Source of the DNA: Verrucomicrobiaceae bacterium
GTDB lineage: Bacteria > Verrucomicrobiota > Verrucomicrobiia > Verrucomicrobiales > Akkermansiaceae
Assembly: GCA_027486655.1 (NCBI GenBank)
Contig: JAIXOR010000004.1
Coordinates: 146,722-210,721 of the forward strand
Length of the DNA: 64,000 bases
Direction: 5' to 3'
The position numbers were made by a program, and so were the translations under genes. Below are positions 46,247 to 54,871 of the stretch, one piece after another (position 1 is the stretch's first letter; each line of letters begins with the position of its first letter). The notes under the pieces are model-generated. The model did not search any database, was not told where the DNA came from, and saw nothing but the letters and a program-made list of their open reading frames with translations.

Positions 46247-47428
46247 ATGCTGTATCTCCGATGGCTGGAAACCTCCAGGCGCTTCGCCACGAAGCCCGCC
46301 GTGTTTGATGAAGCCGGGGCGGTCTCGTTTGGTGATCTCGCGCAGGCGGTGGAGGCTGCACCGAAGTGCTCCGGGCCGGTGGTCGCCCGGACGGGCGGGA
46401 TTTCGTTCTTCGTCGATGTGCTGCGTGCCTGGCGGGATGGCGTGGCGGTCCTGCCGATCGAAAAGGACGCGCCGCCCCCGGTGCTCGGTCGTCCGCCTTC
46501 CGCAGGCGTCGTGTTGGTGAAGCACACGCCGGGGGCCTCCGGAGTTCCCCGCGGGATTTTCCTCACCGGCGCACAGGTGGCCGCGGATGCGGACCGTTTG
46601 GTGAACGCGATGGAGCTGGACCCCGCTGTCCCGAATCTCGCGGTGATCTCGCTTTCGCATTCCTACGGGTTTTCGAACATCGTGCTGCCACTGGTCCTGC
46701 ATGGCATCCCGGTGCGCATGGTTCCGGTGCCGTTTCCACGCATCGTCGAGGAAGCCTTCCGGGCTCACGAGCAAGTGGTCCTGCCCGCCGTGCCCTCGAT
46801 GTGGAGAGCCTGGCAGCGGGCCGGAATCCTGACGGGGGCGCCTGTTCGTCTGGCCCTCTCCGCAGGGGCTCCGCTCGCCCTTTCATTGGAAACCGAGGTG
46901 TTCGAACAATCCGGGCTGAAGATCCACAACTTCTACGGTGCCTCCGAGTGCGGCGGGATCGCCCTGGACCTCACGACGATTCCCCGCGTGTCGCCGGACA
47001 TCATGGGCACTCCGCTTCCCGGTGTGCGCTTGATCGTTTCGGATGAGGGGCGCCTGCGTGTCGAGAGCGATGCGGTGGCCCAGGGCTACGAAGTCTCGCG
47101 ATCCGATGATCTGTTAGGAAACGGCATCTATCTGACCCGTGATCTGGGTTTCATCGATCCCGGCGGCGTGCTCCATCTCACGGGAACCACCGGCTCCGCC
47201 ATCAATGTGGCGGGGCGCAAGGTGAGCCCCGCCAAAGTGGAGGCGGCCATTCTTGCCACGGGCATGGTCCGCAGCGTCCGCGTCCGCGGCATTGCCAGCG
47301 CGGATCCGGAGCGTTGCGAAGAGATCTCCGCGACGGTCGAGCTCGCCGCAGGTGCCACGCTCGATGCCCTGCGCTCGGCCGCCTCCCGGCACTTGCAATC
47401 CTGGGAAGTGCCGCGTCATTGGACCTGA
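46247..47428 (+). CDS. AMP-binding (acyl-activating) enzyme, C-terminally shortened
   Basis: 393 residues of the ANL superfamily. The phosphate-binding loop reads TPGASGVPRG (about 94-103) in place of TSGSTGxPKG. The middle has SLSHSYGFSN and the FYGASECGG motif (about 229), and TRDLGFID is the A7/A8-like turn. It ends at SWEVPRHWT, which is where the small C-terminal domain with its catalytic Lys (PxTxxGKxxR) would begin. I see no continuation in the other frames. It may load or release an acyl group for the ketosynthase pair; that is inference. dinB begins 16 bases downstream. Confidence 0.78.
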   Translation: MLYLRWLETSRRFATKPAVFDEAGAVSFGDLAQAVEAAPKCSGPVVARTGGISFFVDVLRAWRDGVAVLPIEKDAPPPVLGRPPSAGVVLVKHTPGASGVPRGIFLTGAQVAADADRLVNAMELDPAVPNLAVISLSHSYGFSNIVLPLVLHGIPVRMVPVPFPRIVEEAFRAHEQVVLPAVPSMWRAWQRAGILTGAPVRLALSAGAPLALSLETEVFEQSGLKIHNFYGASECGGIALDLTTIPRVSPDIMGTPLPGVRLIVSDEGRLRVESDAVAQGYEVSRSDDLLGNGIYLTRDLGFIDPGGVLHLTGTTGSAINVAGRKVSPAKVEAAILATGMVRSVRVRGIASADPERCEEISATVELAAGATLDALRSAASRHLQSWEVPRHWT

Positions 47429-47444
47429 GAAACGTGCGCTCCTC

Positions 47445-48485
47445 ATGAGGAAAATCATCCACATCGACATGGATTGCTTCTACGCGGCCATCGAGGAGCG
47501 CGATGATCCGTCGCTGCGTGGCATGCCTCTCGCCGTGGCGGGAAGCACCCGCCGCGGGGTGCTCACCACGGCGAACTACGAGGCGCGGAAGTTCGGGTGC
47601 CGCTCCGCGATGCCTGTTTTCAAGGCCTTGGAGCTTTGTCCGCACCTGAAACTCGTGCCGGTGCGCTTCGATGCCTACCGTGCGGAAAGCGCCCGCATCC
47701 GTTCGATTTTCGGGCGCTTCACCGAGGTGATCGAGCCGCTCTCGCTCGATGAAGCCTACCTGGATGTCTCCCACCTGCGGTCTTCCGCCTCCGCCATCGC
47801 CCGTGAGATCCGTGCCCAGATCCGTGAGGAGACCCGCCTCACCGCGTCGGCCGGGGTTTCATCTAACAAGCTGATCGCCAAGATCGCCTCGGATTGGAAC
47901 AAGCCGGACGGCCAGTTCGAGGTGCCCCCCGAGGAGATCCCGGCCTTCATCGCCGCGCTTCCGGTGGGCCGGTTGTGGGGCGTGGGTGGCAAGACCCGTG
48001 AGCGGCTCGCCGCGATCGGCGTGCAGACATGCGCGGACCTTCAAAAGCTCGACCGCATCGAACTGGCACGCCGTTTCGGCCGCTGGGGACTGGAGTTATG
48101 GCATCTCTGCCGCGGCATGGATGAACGGCCCGTCACTCCCGACCGCACCCGCAAGTCGCTGAGCAGCGAGACCACGTTCTCCGAGAACATCGTGGTGCTC
48201 CCCGCGCTGATTCCGCCGATGCGCGCGATGATCGAGGGGCTCAAGGAGGATCTCGTTTCGAAGCACGCGGACCGAGTGATCCGGTCGCTGGTGGTGAAGC
48301 TCAAGTTTGCCGACTTCGAGCGCACCACCGCCGAGCGGGCCGGGCATGCGCTGGATCACGAGGTGTTTGCGGAACTCCTCGCGGAGGCCTGGAAACGAGG
48401 GAACAACCGTGCGGTGCGCCTGCTCGGAGTGGGCGTGCGCTTCGAGGATCCGAAATCGGAGGCGCAACTCGACTTCTTCGGCTGA
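47445..48485 (+). CDS. dinB: DNA polymerase IV (Y family)
   Basis: 346 residues. Error-prone lesion-bypass polymerase. Catalytic acidic residues are in HIDMDCFYAAIE (Asp8, Asp10) and SLDEAYLDVS (Asp-Glu near 103), with the steric-gate Phe/Tyr region between. The helix-hairpin-helix LWGVGGKTRERLAAIGV and the little-finger domain follow. The last residues QLDFFG form the classic beta-clamp-binding tail. It probably shares a transcript with the AMP-ligase upstream (16 bases). No LexA-type box is visible just in front of it. Confidence 0.95.
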   Translation: MRKIIHIDMDCFYAAIEERDDPSLRGMPLAVAGSTRRGVLTTANYEARKFGCRSAMPVFKALELCPHLKLVPVRFDAYRAESARIRSIFGRFTEVIEPLSLDEAYLDVSHLRSSASAIAREIRAQIREETRLTASAGVSSNKLIAKIASDWNKPDGQFEVPPEEIPAFIAALPVGRLWGVGGKTRERLAAIGVQTCADLQKLDRIELARRFGRWGLELWHLCRGMDERPVTPDRTRKSLSSETTFSENIVVLPALIPPMRAMIEGLKEDLVSKHADRVIRSLVVKLKFADFERTTAERAGHALDHEVFAELLAEAWKRGNNRAVRLLGVGVRFEDPKSEAQLDFFG

Positions 48486-48501
48486 TGCCCCGCCGGGACG
48501 G

Positions 48502-48541
48502 GCCTGCGGCGGCGGCGCGCGGAGACTCCGCCGCCACAGGC
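48502..48541. terminator. Hairpin between dinB and the outer-membrane protein gene
   Basis: Arms 48502-48515 and 48528-48541 (GCCTGCGGCGGCGG with its complement, one mismatch) form a strong stem in the gap of two convergent genes. It is not followed by a clear T run, so termination is likely but unproven. Confidence 0.5.
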
Positions 48542-48562
48542 TGTCAGATCAAGTCCGGAGCT

Positions 48563-49516
48563 TCAGAAGGTCCAGAACATGTCGAGCGTGAGGCGTCCCT
48601 CGATGACGCTGTTGCGGTCGTCGGTGAGCGGGACCTCGTAGGCGATGCCGGTCTGGATGGACTCGGTGATCTGCGAGCGGAAGCCGAGCGCGGCGGTGAC
48701 GAGCGTGCGGTTTTCCCCCGAGTTGGCGGCGCCGAGGTTGAAGAAGTCGTGGCCTTCGAACTCGACGAGTCCGGGCACCGCCCCGCCGGCCTGGGCGTCG
48801 AAGTTGCCGGTGCCGTCGCCTGCGTCGAGCACATGATAACAATTCAGTTCGACGAGTGGAATGAACCACGGAGTGATCTCCTTGCTGGCGTGCAGGCTGA
48901 TGAATCCATTGGTGGACGATTCATCGGAGAACGGCAGGGAGACGCCGGTGCCGGCGGCGAACTGCCAGTCGTCGATCACCTTGAGTCCGGAAAGCACGAG
49001 GTTCACCGCACCCTTGCCCTCGCCCTGGAAGACGTCCGAGTTGCCGGTGGGAAACTCGAAGGTGGCGGTGCCGCTCAAGGCATGACCTGCGGCGGGATCC
49101 AGCAGGAAAGCGTATTTGACGCCACCGCCGAGGTTGGCGAATCCGCTTTCACTGCTGAGTGTGGAGTCCGGGTTGAAATCCACGAAGCCGTCCTTGGTGG
49201 CCACCAGCGAGAGGCGCTCGTTGAGTGCATACTCGAACTGGAGTGCATACACCTGCACGTCACCGCCCACCGGCAGATCCCCCGCGGTGGTGTTCACCTC
49301 GTCCGGAAGAAGGTGGTGGATGAAAATCGGCCGCACGTTGGTGGATGGCACCGCGAGGTCGAACAGCGTGGGGTTGGTCATCGGCCTGCGGAGATCCTTG
49401 ATCCAGTCTCCATCGTTGGATCCCGCACTCGGGCCGGTTGTGGTGATGGCCGAGCCAGCGAGGAGGCTGCCTGCGGAGAGGGAGGTGATGCACAGGGTCA
49501 GGTAGGATGGTTTCAT
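48563..49516 (-). CDS. Outer-membrane beta-barrel protein, unknown substrate
   Basis: 317 residues. Signal peptide (1-21), then alternating short strands ending in the aromatic C-terminus MFWTF typical of beta-barrel assembly signals. Strand-like segments such as VQVYALQFEYALNERLSLVATKD, ALSGTATFEFPTG and RSQITESIQTGIAYEVPL support a barrel of the MetA-pathway-phenol/transporter-like type, but I cannot name a substrate. It is preceded by palindromic sites (49570-49601) and read away from the PPi-PEPCK gene. Confidence 0.75.
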   Translation of the reverse strand: MKPSYLTLCITSLSAGSLLAGSAITTTGPSAGSNDGDWIKDLRRPMTNPTLFDLAVPSTNVRPIFIHHLLPDEVNTTAGDLPVGGDVQVYALQFEYALNERLSLVATKDGFVDFNPDSTLSSESGFANLGGGVKYAFLLDPAAGHALSGTATFEFPTGNSDVFQGEGKGAVNLVLSGLKVIDDWQFAAGTGVSLPFSDESSTNGFISLHASKEITPWFIPLVELNCYHVLDAGDGTGNFDAQAGGAVPGLVEFEGHDFFNLGAANSGENRTLVTAALGFRSQITESIQTGIAYEVPLTDDRNSVIEGRLTLDMFWTF

Positions 49517-49569
49517 GGGGGTTGTCGGTTTCTGTTAGGTTTTCCGGCCTTGATGAAGGCCGTGTGCAC

Positions 49570-49601
49570 TCTCGCGAGATCGCGCTCCGTTCCAATTGGA
49601 A
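49570..49601. promoter_or_regulatory. Two palindromes upstream of the outer-membrane protein gene
   Basis: TCTCGCGAGA (49570-49579) and TTCCAATTGGAA (49590-49601) are perfect palindromes 54-85 bases before the outer-membrane protein start. TTTCCAATGG at 49614-49623 repeats half of the second. Operators are inferred from position only. Confidence 0.35.
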
Positions 49602-49728
49602 ACGCGGTCTTCGTTTCCAATGGCACGCCCCTTGACGTGGCGGAGATCCCGCGCGATGGGCGTGGTTCTCCCGATGGGATGGCGAAGGCCAACCGATTTC
49701 CCGATGATCCTGCTCCCGCGGGTCCCTG

Positions 49729-52700
49729 TTAGACCAACTCCGGGTCCGTGCCTAACATGCCGTTGAGCGACTCGCGGTATTCCGCCGAGCGGACGTGTTC
49801 GCGGAAGGCCCTGGCGGTGTTCAGCCGTTCCTGGATGCGGAGGCGGCGGAGTTCGCCCTGATAGTTCGGCTTTTGCAGGAAGTTTTCCAGATAGGCGATG
49901 TGCCGGTCCCAGAGCGCCTGATCGACGGTGACCTTGGCATTGAGGCGGGCCTGATACCAATCCGAGGCGATCATGCTCTCGCGGGTGAACATGGCGCGGA
50001 TGTCCGGGTGTTTCAGGTCCTTGCCCTCATACTGACCATAGGCCATGAGGTGGAGCAGGGCCTTGAGCGGCGGGCAGGCGGCATCGATGCCGCCGTCCAC
50101 GAAGTAGTTGAGGGCCACGCTGCGCTGGGTCTCGATGATGTTGTCCATGCCGTCGATGAAGTCCTCGATCGACTGCAGTTCCGGACGCAGCATTTCCTCG
50201 GTGAAAACCGTGTCCGGCGCGGAGAACACGCGGCCGAAGAAGGTGGTGACGAACTGCTCGGTGATGCGGTAACCGAGGCGGCTGGCCTCGATGACGCGGC
50301 CCTCGTGGGTGAAATCCTCCACCTTTTCCAGATAGCCATGCTGGATCAGGTAATGAGGATCGCGCTCGCGGATGAACATGCGCGACCAGATTTCTGGAAC
50401 GAGGAGCGAGATGTCATGATCCACCCGGAACTTGGGTCCGACGTATCCGGCGGCGGTGGTGAATCCGCTGTAGCCGGAAACCAGGAAGGAAACGAGCGCC
50501 GCATTGAGGTCGTGCACGGGCAGCAGGGCGTTGAAGGGGCCCTTGGTGAGCGCGCCTTCCGAACCGGCTCCGGTGGTGGACGGGCTCTTGCCGGTCAGCG
50601 AGGCGATGAAGTCCATGAAGAGCTCCGGCAGTTCCTGATAGTGGACCGGATTGTACACCGCGAGTGCGCGGATCCCGGCCTTGGCGTCCGGCGGGTTGTT
50701 GCGGCGTCCGGCAAGCACGGAGTTGACGGGCATGGGCACGGAGTCCTCCAACGGGATGCGGCGGAACAGGCGCTTGCCGAGCACCGCCAGATAGACCGAG
50801 CGCGGGTCCTCAAGGTCCGGGCGGTTCTGAAGGTAGCGCGGGTTTTTCGTCGGCTTGCCATCGACGATCCGGGGTTGGTGCGAGCTGATGACGTAGTCGG
50901 TTTTTCCGGATTGGACGAAGTCCTTGAGCATCTGCCGCATCGGCGCGGTGAATTGCTCGAAGCGGATGGCGTCCTTGACCATGGCGGCGGCGTCCGCGCG
51001 CGGGATCGGCTCGTAGTTGGAAAAGAAGAGCCCGCCTTTGCTGAAGTCGGACTCGGTGTTCTTGTCGTAGCCGCGATGGATGGCGTCGTCCGGACGTTGG
51101 AAGAGGCGGTATTCGCAGTTGGTGATGAATTTCAGCGACTCGTTGGGCAGCTCCGGATGGAGGCCTTGAACGCGTTTCCTGGGGACGACGATCGAGGCGC
51201 TGATGTCATCCTCGGTCTGGATCTTCTTCGCCGGGGCGAAGTCCTTGCGCAGCGAGAAGGTGCGCCAGGTGCCGTCGCGCATGAAGCCGACGCGGAGGTA
51301 CTGGGCGACGAGGCGCTGGCGGCGGTAGATGAGGTTGCGGCCGGGCTGGCCGTTGATCAGATCGACTGTGAAGCGCTCGCGCCAGTCATCGCCCCAATCC
51401 GGTTTGTAGAAGCGCTTGATGAGCAGGACGAGGTCGCGCACGGACGAGGGGATCGAGGAAACCCACTCGTTGTATTCCGCCGTGAAGGTGGGGCTCGGGG
51501 TGAGCAGGCGGATGACCGAGCCGAGCGAGCGGCGCGGGCTGAGCAGCGGGCGGCTGGGTTTGTTCGGATCCGGCGGTTCGGGGTAGCGGTCCTCGAAGTT
51601 GCGGCGGATGATGGCCTCGGCGGCGTCGAAGTCGCGTTGGAAGTCGGTGATGAGCAGGGAGGCGGTGATCATCGCGTCGGAGATCGATTTGGAGATCTCG
51701 GACTTGCCGCCGCCGGAGACGGTGCACGGCTTGTGGCAGAAGGTGCCCTCGGCATTGGTGCCGATGAGGCGCCAGCGCATGCCTTCGGAAGGCTTGACCA
51801 TCTCCACCTTGTAGCCGGAGGGCAGCACGTAGGTGATGCCGGGTTGCAAGGGGATTTGCTGGGGTCCCTCGGCGTTGGTCCAGGAGATCGTCTGGTTGTG
51901 CAGCTCGATGTGGACGTCCTCCGGGATGTAGTAGATGTCGCGGAAGCGCTTGTCGATCCCGTAGCCCTCGGCCTGGAGGTCGAAGAGCTTGGAGTAATGC
52001 GCGATCACCCCGCCGAAGCGGTGGTCCACGGTCGGGGCGTAGTCGGAGAGCGAGAAATCCTCGCCGAGGTCAAAGCTCGGGAAGGCGATGGCTCCGCCGG
52101 CGTGTTCCTCCTCCGCGTTTCCGAAAAGGTTGGCGGCGTAGCTGATCTGGGTTTTGACCTCTTTTTTGCAGTAGCCGTAGTAGTTGTCCGCGATGAGGGT
52201 GACCACGGTGCCGCGCTTGTCGCGGCAGGTGATCTTGAAGGCACCGCCGTCGTTGTAGAGCTCGGCGGCGTCCTTCCAGCACATGCCGTCGCGCTTCTGG
52301 CGCTCGGTGGCGTCCTCGAACTTCGGCAATCCGAGTTCCTTCTTGGTCAGGGTGACCAGATGGGGGGCGAGGATGACGCAGCCGGTGTGGCCGGACCAGT
52401 GGTCGGCATCGAGGCGGGCGTCGTTGTCCGGCAGATAGGGGTCGCCCGCGTTGCCGAAGATGCTTTCGACGAAGTCGAGGTTGCTCACCAGGTTTCCGGG
52501 AGCGAAGAAGCGGACTTCCATCGATTTTTCCAAGGAAACGCCGGGGACTTCCGGGCAGATGACCGGGCGCAGCAGGTTGGAAACAAAGACCCGGGCGGGC
52601 GATGGCGAGTTGCCGGTGAAGGGCAGCGTCATCAGGTCCTCAGGCGGCTGCAGCGCGTGCTTGAGCAAGCGGGCGAAGGTGGCCTTCGGCACGGCTTTCT

Positions 52701-53208
52701 TGTCGGCGGGCACGGGCAGGCCGCCCTCGGCGACGTGGAAGACTCCTTCGGTGGTGCGGCGGTCGCTTGCCGGATTGTGGCAGACGCCCTGGTGCACCCG
52801 GTAGGAGCTGAGGATGGAGGATTTGAAGGCATCCTGATCCGGCGGCAGCGAGAGCATCCGGGCGATGCCGTGCCGCTCGGTGATCAAGGCACCCACCGGG
52901 ACGAGGTGTTTGCGGTCCGGGAAGACCTCGGCGACGATCTCCTCGCCGAGGTAATCGTGCAGATAGGCGTCGATCGAGGCGTCCACCGGGCAGAGGTAGT
53001 CCGAGAGCAGGCGCGTCTTTTCCTGGAAATTGGCGATCAGCGAGCGGCCGAGGTCGAGGAAGGGGTAATCCTCCTCGTTGCCGACGATCTGATAGCCGCG
53101 GGCGGCGAGCTTGAGGTTGACGAACTCGCGCAGGCGATTCTCTTCGTCGGGCGAGGCGATGGCGGGGCCGGAGGGGGTGAAACCGATTCGATCCTTGAGG
53201 TGTGGCAT
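49729..53208 (-). CDS. Probable pyrophosphate-dependent phosphoenolpyruvate carboxykinase (PPi-PEPCK)
   Basis: 1159 residues, one of the longest genes here, without signal peptide or membrane segment. Size and motifs fit PPi-type PEPCK (about 1150 residues; PEP + CO2 + phosphate to or from oxaloacetate + PPi), which is unlike ATP/GTP PEPCK in overall sequence. I see a P-loop-like CTVSGGGKSEISKS near residue 494 (compare SGTGKTTLS of ATP-PEPCK), CWKDAAELYNDGGAF, and NYYGYCKKEVKTQISYAANL. These I remember as conserved in that group. I cannot run a search, so it stays probable. It stands alone, flanked by the outer-membrane gene and imuB. Glycolysis/gluconeogenesis at the PEP node is the likely role. 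Confidence 0.65.
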   Translation of the reverse strand: MPHLKDRIGFTPSGPAIASPDEENRLREFVNLKLAARGYQIVGNEEDYPFLDLGRSLIANFQEKTRLLSDYLCPVDASIDAYLHDYLGEEIVAEVFPDRKHLVPVGALITERHGIARMLSLPPDQDAFKSSILSSYRVHQGVCHNPASDRRTTEGVFHVAEGGLPVPADKKAVPKATFARLLKHALQPPEDLMTLPFTGNSPSPARVFVSNLLRPVICPEVPGVSLEKSMEVRFFAPGNLVSNLDFVESIFGNAGDPYLPDNDARLDADHWSGHTGCVILAPHLVTLTKKELGLPKFEDATERQKRDGMCWKDAAELYNDGGAFKITCRDKRGTVVTLIADNYYGYCKKEVKTQISYAANLFGNAEEEHAGGAIAFPSFDLGEDFSLSDYAPTVDHRFGGVIAHYSKLFDLQAEGYGIDKRFRDIYYIPEDVHIELHNQTISWTNAEGPQQIPLQPGITYVLPSGYKVEMVKPSEGMRWRLIGTNAEGTFCHKPCTVSGGGKSEISKSISDAMITASLLITDFQRDFDAAEAIIRRNFEDRYPEPPDPNKPSRPLLSPRRSLGSVIRLLTPSPTFTAEYNEWVSSIPSSVRDLVLLIKRFYKPDWGDDWRERFTVDLINGQPGRNLIYRRQRLVAQYLRVGFMRDGTWRTFSLRKDFAPAKKIQTEDDISASIVVPRKRVQGLHPELPNESLKFITNCEYRLFQRPDDAIHRGYDKNTESDFSKGGLFFSNYEPIPRADAAAMVKDAIRFEQFTAPMRQMLKDFVQSGKTDYVISSHQPRIVDGKPTKNPRYLQNRPDLEDPRSVYLAVLGKRLFRRIPLEDSVPMPVNSVLAGRRNNPPDAKAGIRALAVYNPVHYQELPELFMDFIASLTGKSPSTTGAGSEGALTKGPFNALLPVHDLNAALVSFLVSGYSGFTTAAGYVGPKFRVDHDISLLVPEIWSRMFIRERDPHYLIQHGYLEKVEDFTHEGRVIEASRLGYRITEQFVTTFFGRVFSAPDTVFTEEMLRPELQSIEDFIDGMDNIIETQRSVALNYFVDGGIDAACPPLKALLHLMAYGQYEGKDLKHPDIRAMFTRESMIASDWYQARLNAKVTVDQALWDRHIAYLENFLQKPNYQGELRRLRIQERLNTARAFREHVRSAEYRESLNGMLGTDPELV

Positions 53209-53301
53209 GGTCGGATAACAGGCGTTGATGAAACCGCGGAAGTGTGAGCATGCCTTGCGCCAAGGGCCAGAGGAATTCCTCTCCGCAGGGTGGGGAAAAT
53301 G

Positions 53302-54768
53302 TCAGTATTCGCCTTCGATCCGCCAGTCGTCGGATGGCAGCAGGGCCAGTCGGAAGAGCCGGCGGTTCTCCAATTCGATGTCCCATTCGATCCGGCGCCA
53401 GGACGAGGGGGTGTGCCACCAGGCGCCCGATACCGGGAAGGGGCCGCGCGTGCGTCGGATGGACCCGGCATGCGGGCCGGTCAGCAGGGCGAGCGGCTGG
53501 GTCCGCAGTCCTTGCCCGCTGTGCGCCACCGCGGTTTTCAGGGGCGGGCGGAATCGGCGCAAGGGCAGTGCGCAGGCAGGCAGCTCATCGGAGGAAAGCG
53601 CCGGCTCCCCACCATGGGAAACCGGGCGCACCGTGAAGTCGTCCGGCCGATGCCCTGCCGCAGGGCGCGGGATGCCTACCCGGTCCTGCCCCAGGAGTCC
53701 CTGGAGACGGGCCAGCGTGTCCGGCCAGCGCTCCGGCTGGCTCAGCTGCCTGCCCAACCACTCGCGCTGCGCCGCCGCAGGCTTCACCGGCTCCAATCCC
53801 AAGGTCAGCGATACAATCCCGGACGGGGCTTGCAGGCTCTCGAACATCGTATGCAGCGGTGCCAGCAGACCGCCGGGCGAATTCCTTGGCTCCGGCAGAT
53901 TGAGGTGGCGAGATAGGGGCGGACCCGATTCAAACGACAATTCAAAGCGAAGACTGGCGGCGGCGAGGTGGCTCGCCAAAAGCCTGCTGCACAGGGTTTG
54001 GAGCATCCGATTCGCCTGAAAAATCAATGCCTCCAGCGACTCAATGGAGTGCTCAAAGCAAACGATTTGTTCAAATGATTCAATCGATCGATGGAGCTTG
54101 AGCAGTCGCGCAAACCGGCCGTGAAGCAGGTCGTGGATCCGGAGGGCCTCCGGTCCGGCGCGCTCGGCGAGTTCTTGCCGCGGGAGTTGTCGGAGTTCGC
54201 CCAAGGTCCGCAAGCCCCAGAGTTGGAGCAGGGAGATGAGGGCGGTGCTTCCAGAGAATCCGGCGTCCTTGAGCAGGCTGAGCGGCAGGGGGGTGAAGTC
54301 CTCCGCGTCCATCGGTCGGGGTGAAAAGGGTCGGTCTGCCATGGCTCCCAGGTGGGCGAGGTCCGGTGTGGTGGCCATCACCAGGCGCAGGGAGGGGATG
54401 TCGGGATTCCAAATGGCCGGGGGGCGGCATCCGGCGAGATCGAGGATCAGGGTGTCCGCGGCATGGCGTTCGCAGTCCGGGCTCAGGGATTCGGCGATGG
54501 TGAATAACTTGTGAGCAAGTTTCTCCTCCGCCGCCGGCATCCGCGGCAGGATCCGCAGACGTGGGCAGCGGATTCTGGCTCGGACGCAGGATTCTCCGGC
54601 TCGAATCCCGTGGCGGGCGGCCGCGGGATTTACCGAGGACAGCGGGGCTTTGGGGTCTTCCGGTCGGCTGGAATCGGCCACGATCGCGCAAGGTTCGCTC
54701 TGCCATGTCGGCTGATCCCAGAGACTGGCGGCTACCTCAAAGCCTGGCAAATGAAGGCAAGCAAACAT
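53302..54768 (-). CDS. imuB: ImuB, catalytically altered Y-family polymerase homologue
   Basis: 488 residues. MFACLHLPGFEVAASLW opens a Y-family-like domain, but the DxD/SxDE catalytic acids of DinB are missing (for example, no D in the N-terminal FACLHLPGF). The C-terminal region has the ImuB layout ending WDIELENRRLFRLALLPSDDWRIEGEY. ImuB bridges ImuA, the beta clamp and the DnaE2/ImuC polymerase in damage-induced mutagenesis. No dnaE2 gene follows: the next gene is the PPi-PEPCK. It is 103 bases downstream of imuA, and the gap is unusually AT-rich. Confidence 0.85.
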   Translation of the reverse strand: MFACLHLPGFEVAASLWDQPTWQSEPCAIVADSSRPEDPKAPLSSVNPAAARHGIRAGESCVRARIRCPRLRILPRMPAAEEKLAHKLFTIAESLSPDCERHAADTLILDLAGCRPPAIWNPDIPSLRLVMATTPDLAHLGAMADRPFSPRPMDAEDFTPLPLSLLKDAGFSGSTALISLLQLWGLRTLGELRQLPRQELAERAGPEALRIHDLLHGRFARLLKLHRSIESFEQIVCFEHSIESLEALIFQANRMLQTLCSRLLASHLAAASLRFELSFESGPPLSRHLNLPEPRNSPGGLLAPLHTMFESLQAPSGIVSLTLGLEPVKPAAAQREWLGRQLSQPERWPDTLARLQGLLGQDRVGIPRPAAGHRPDDFTVRPVSHGGEPALSSDELPACALPLRRFRPPLKTAVAHSGQGLRTQPLALLTGPHAGSIRRTRGPFPVSGAWWHTPSSWRRIEWDIELENRRLFRLALLPSDDWRIEGEY

Positions 54769-54871
54769 TTGATGGAAATTTTTGTTTGGATCTGAAAATT
54801 TCTATCGTTTTTGAATCGTTTATTGCTGGCAATTAATAAAATAGAAATATTTTTACGAAATAATGAGATCT
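54769..54871. other. AT-rich spacer between imuA and imuB
   Basis: About 100 bases, estimated at roughly 70-75% A+T, against about 37% around it. It has no gene and runs of A and T such as TAATAAAATAGAAAT. On the minus strand it could carry a second promoter for imuB. No terminator or LexA-type box is visible inside it. Confidence 0.5.

Noticed and set aside
47380..47445. A frameshift hiding the C-terminal domain of the AMP-ligase.
   Set aside because: I read the following bases in the other frames and saw no PTxxGKxxR-like sequence. dinB begins within 17 bases of the stop.
49795..53247. A very long open frame (about 1150 codons) antisense to the PPi-PEPCK gene; similar ones lie opposite sdhA, glmM and ftsK.
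   Set aside because: The antisense translations are low-complexity, rich in Gly, Val, Glu and Arg, with no recognisable family. Such frames arise when GC-rich third positions remove stop codons from the opposite strand.
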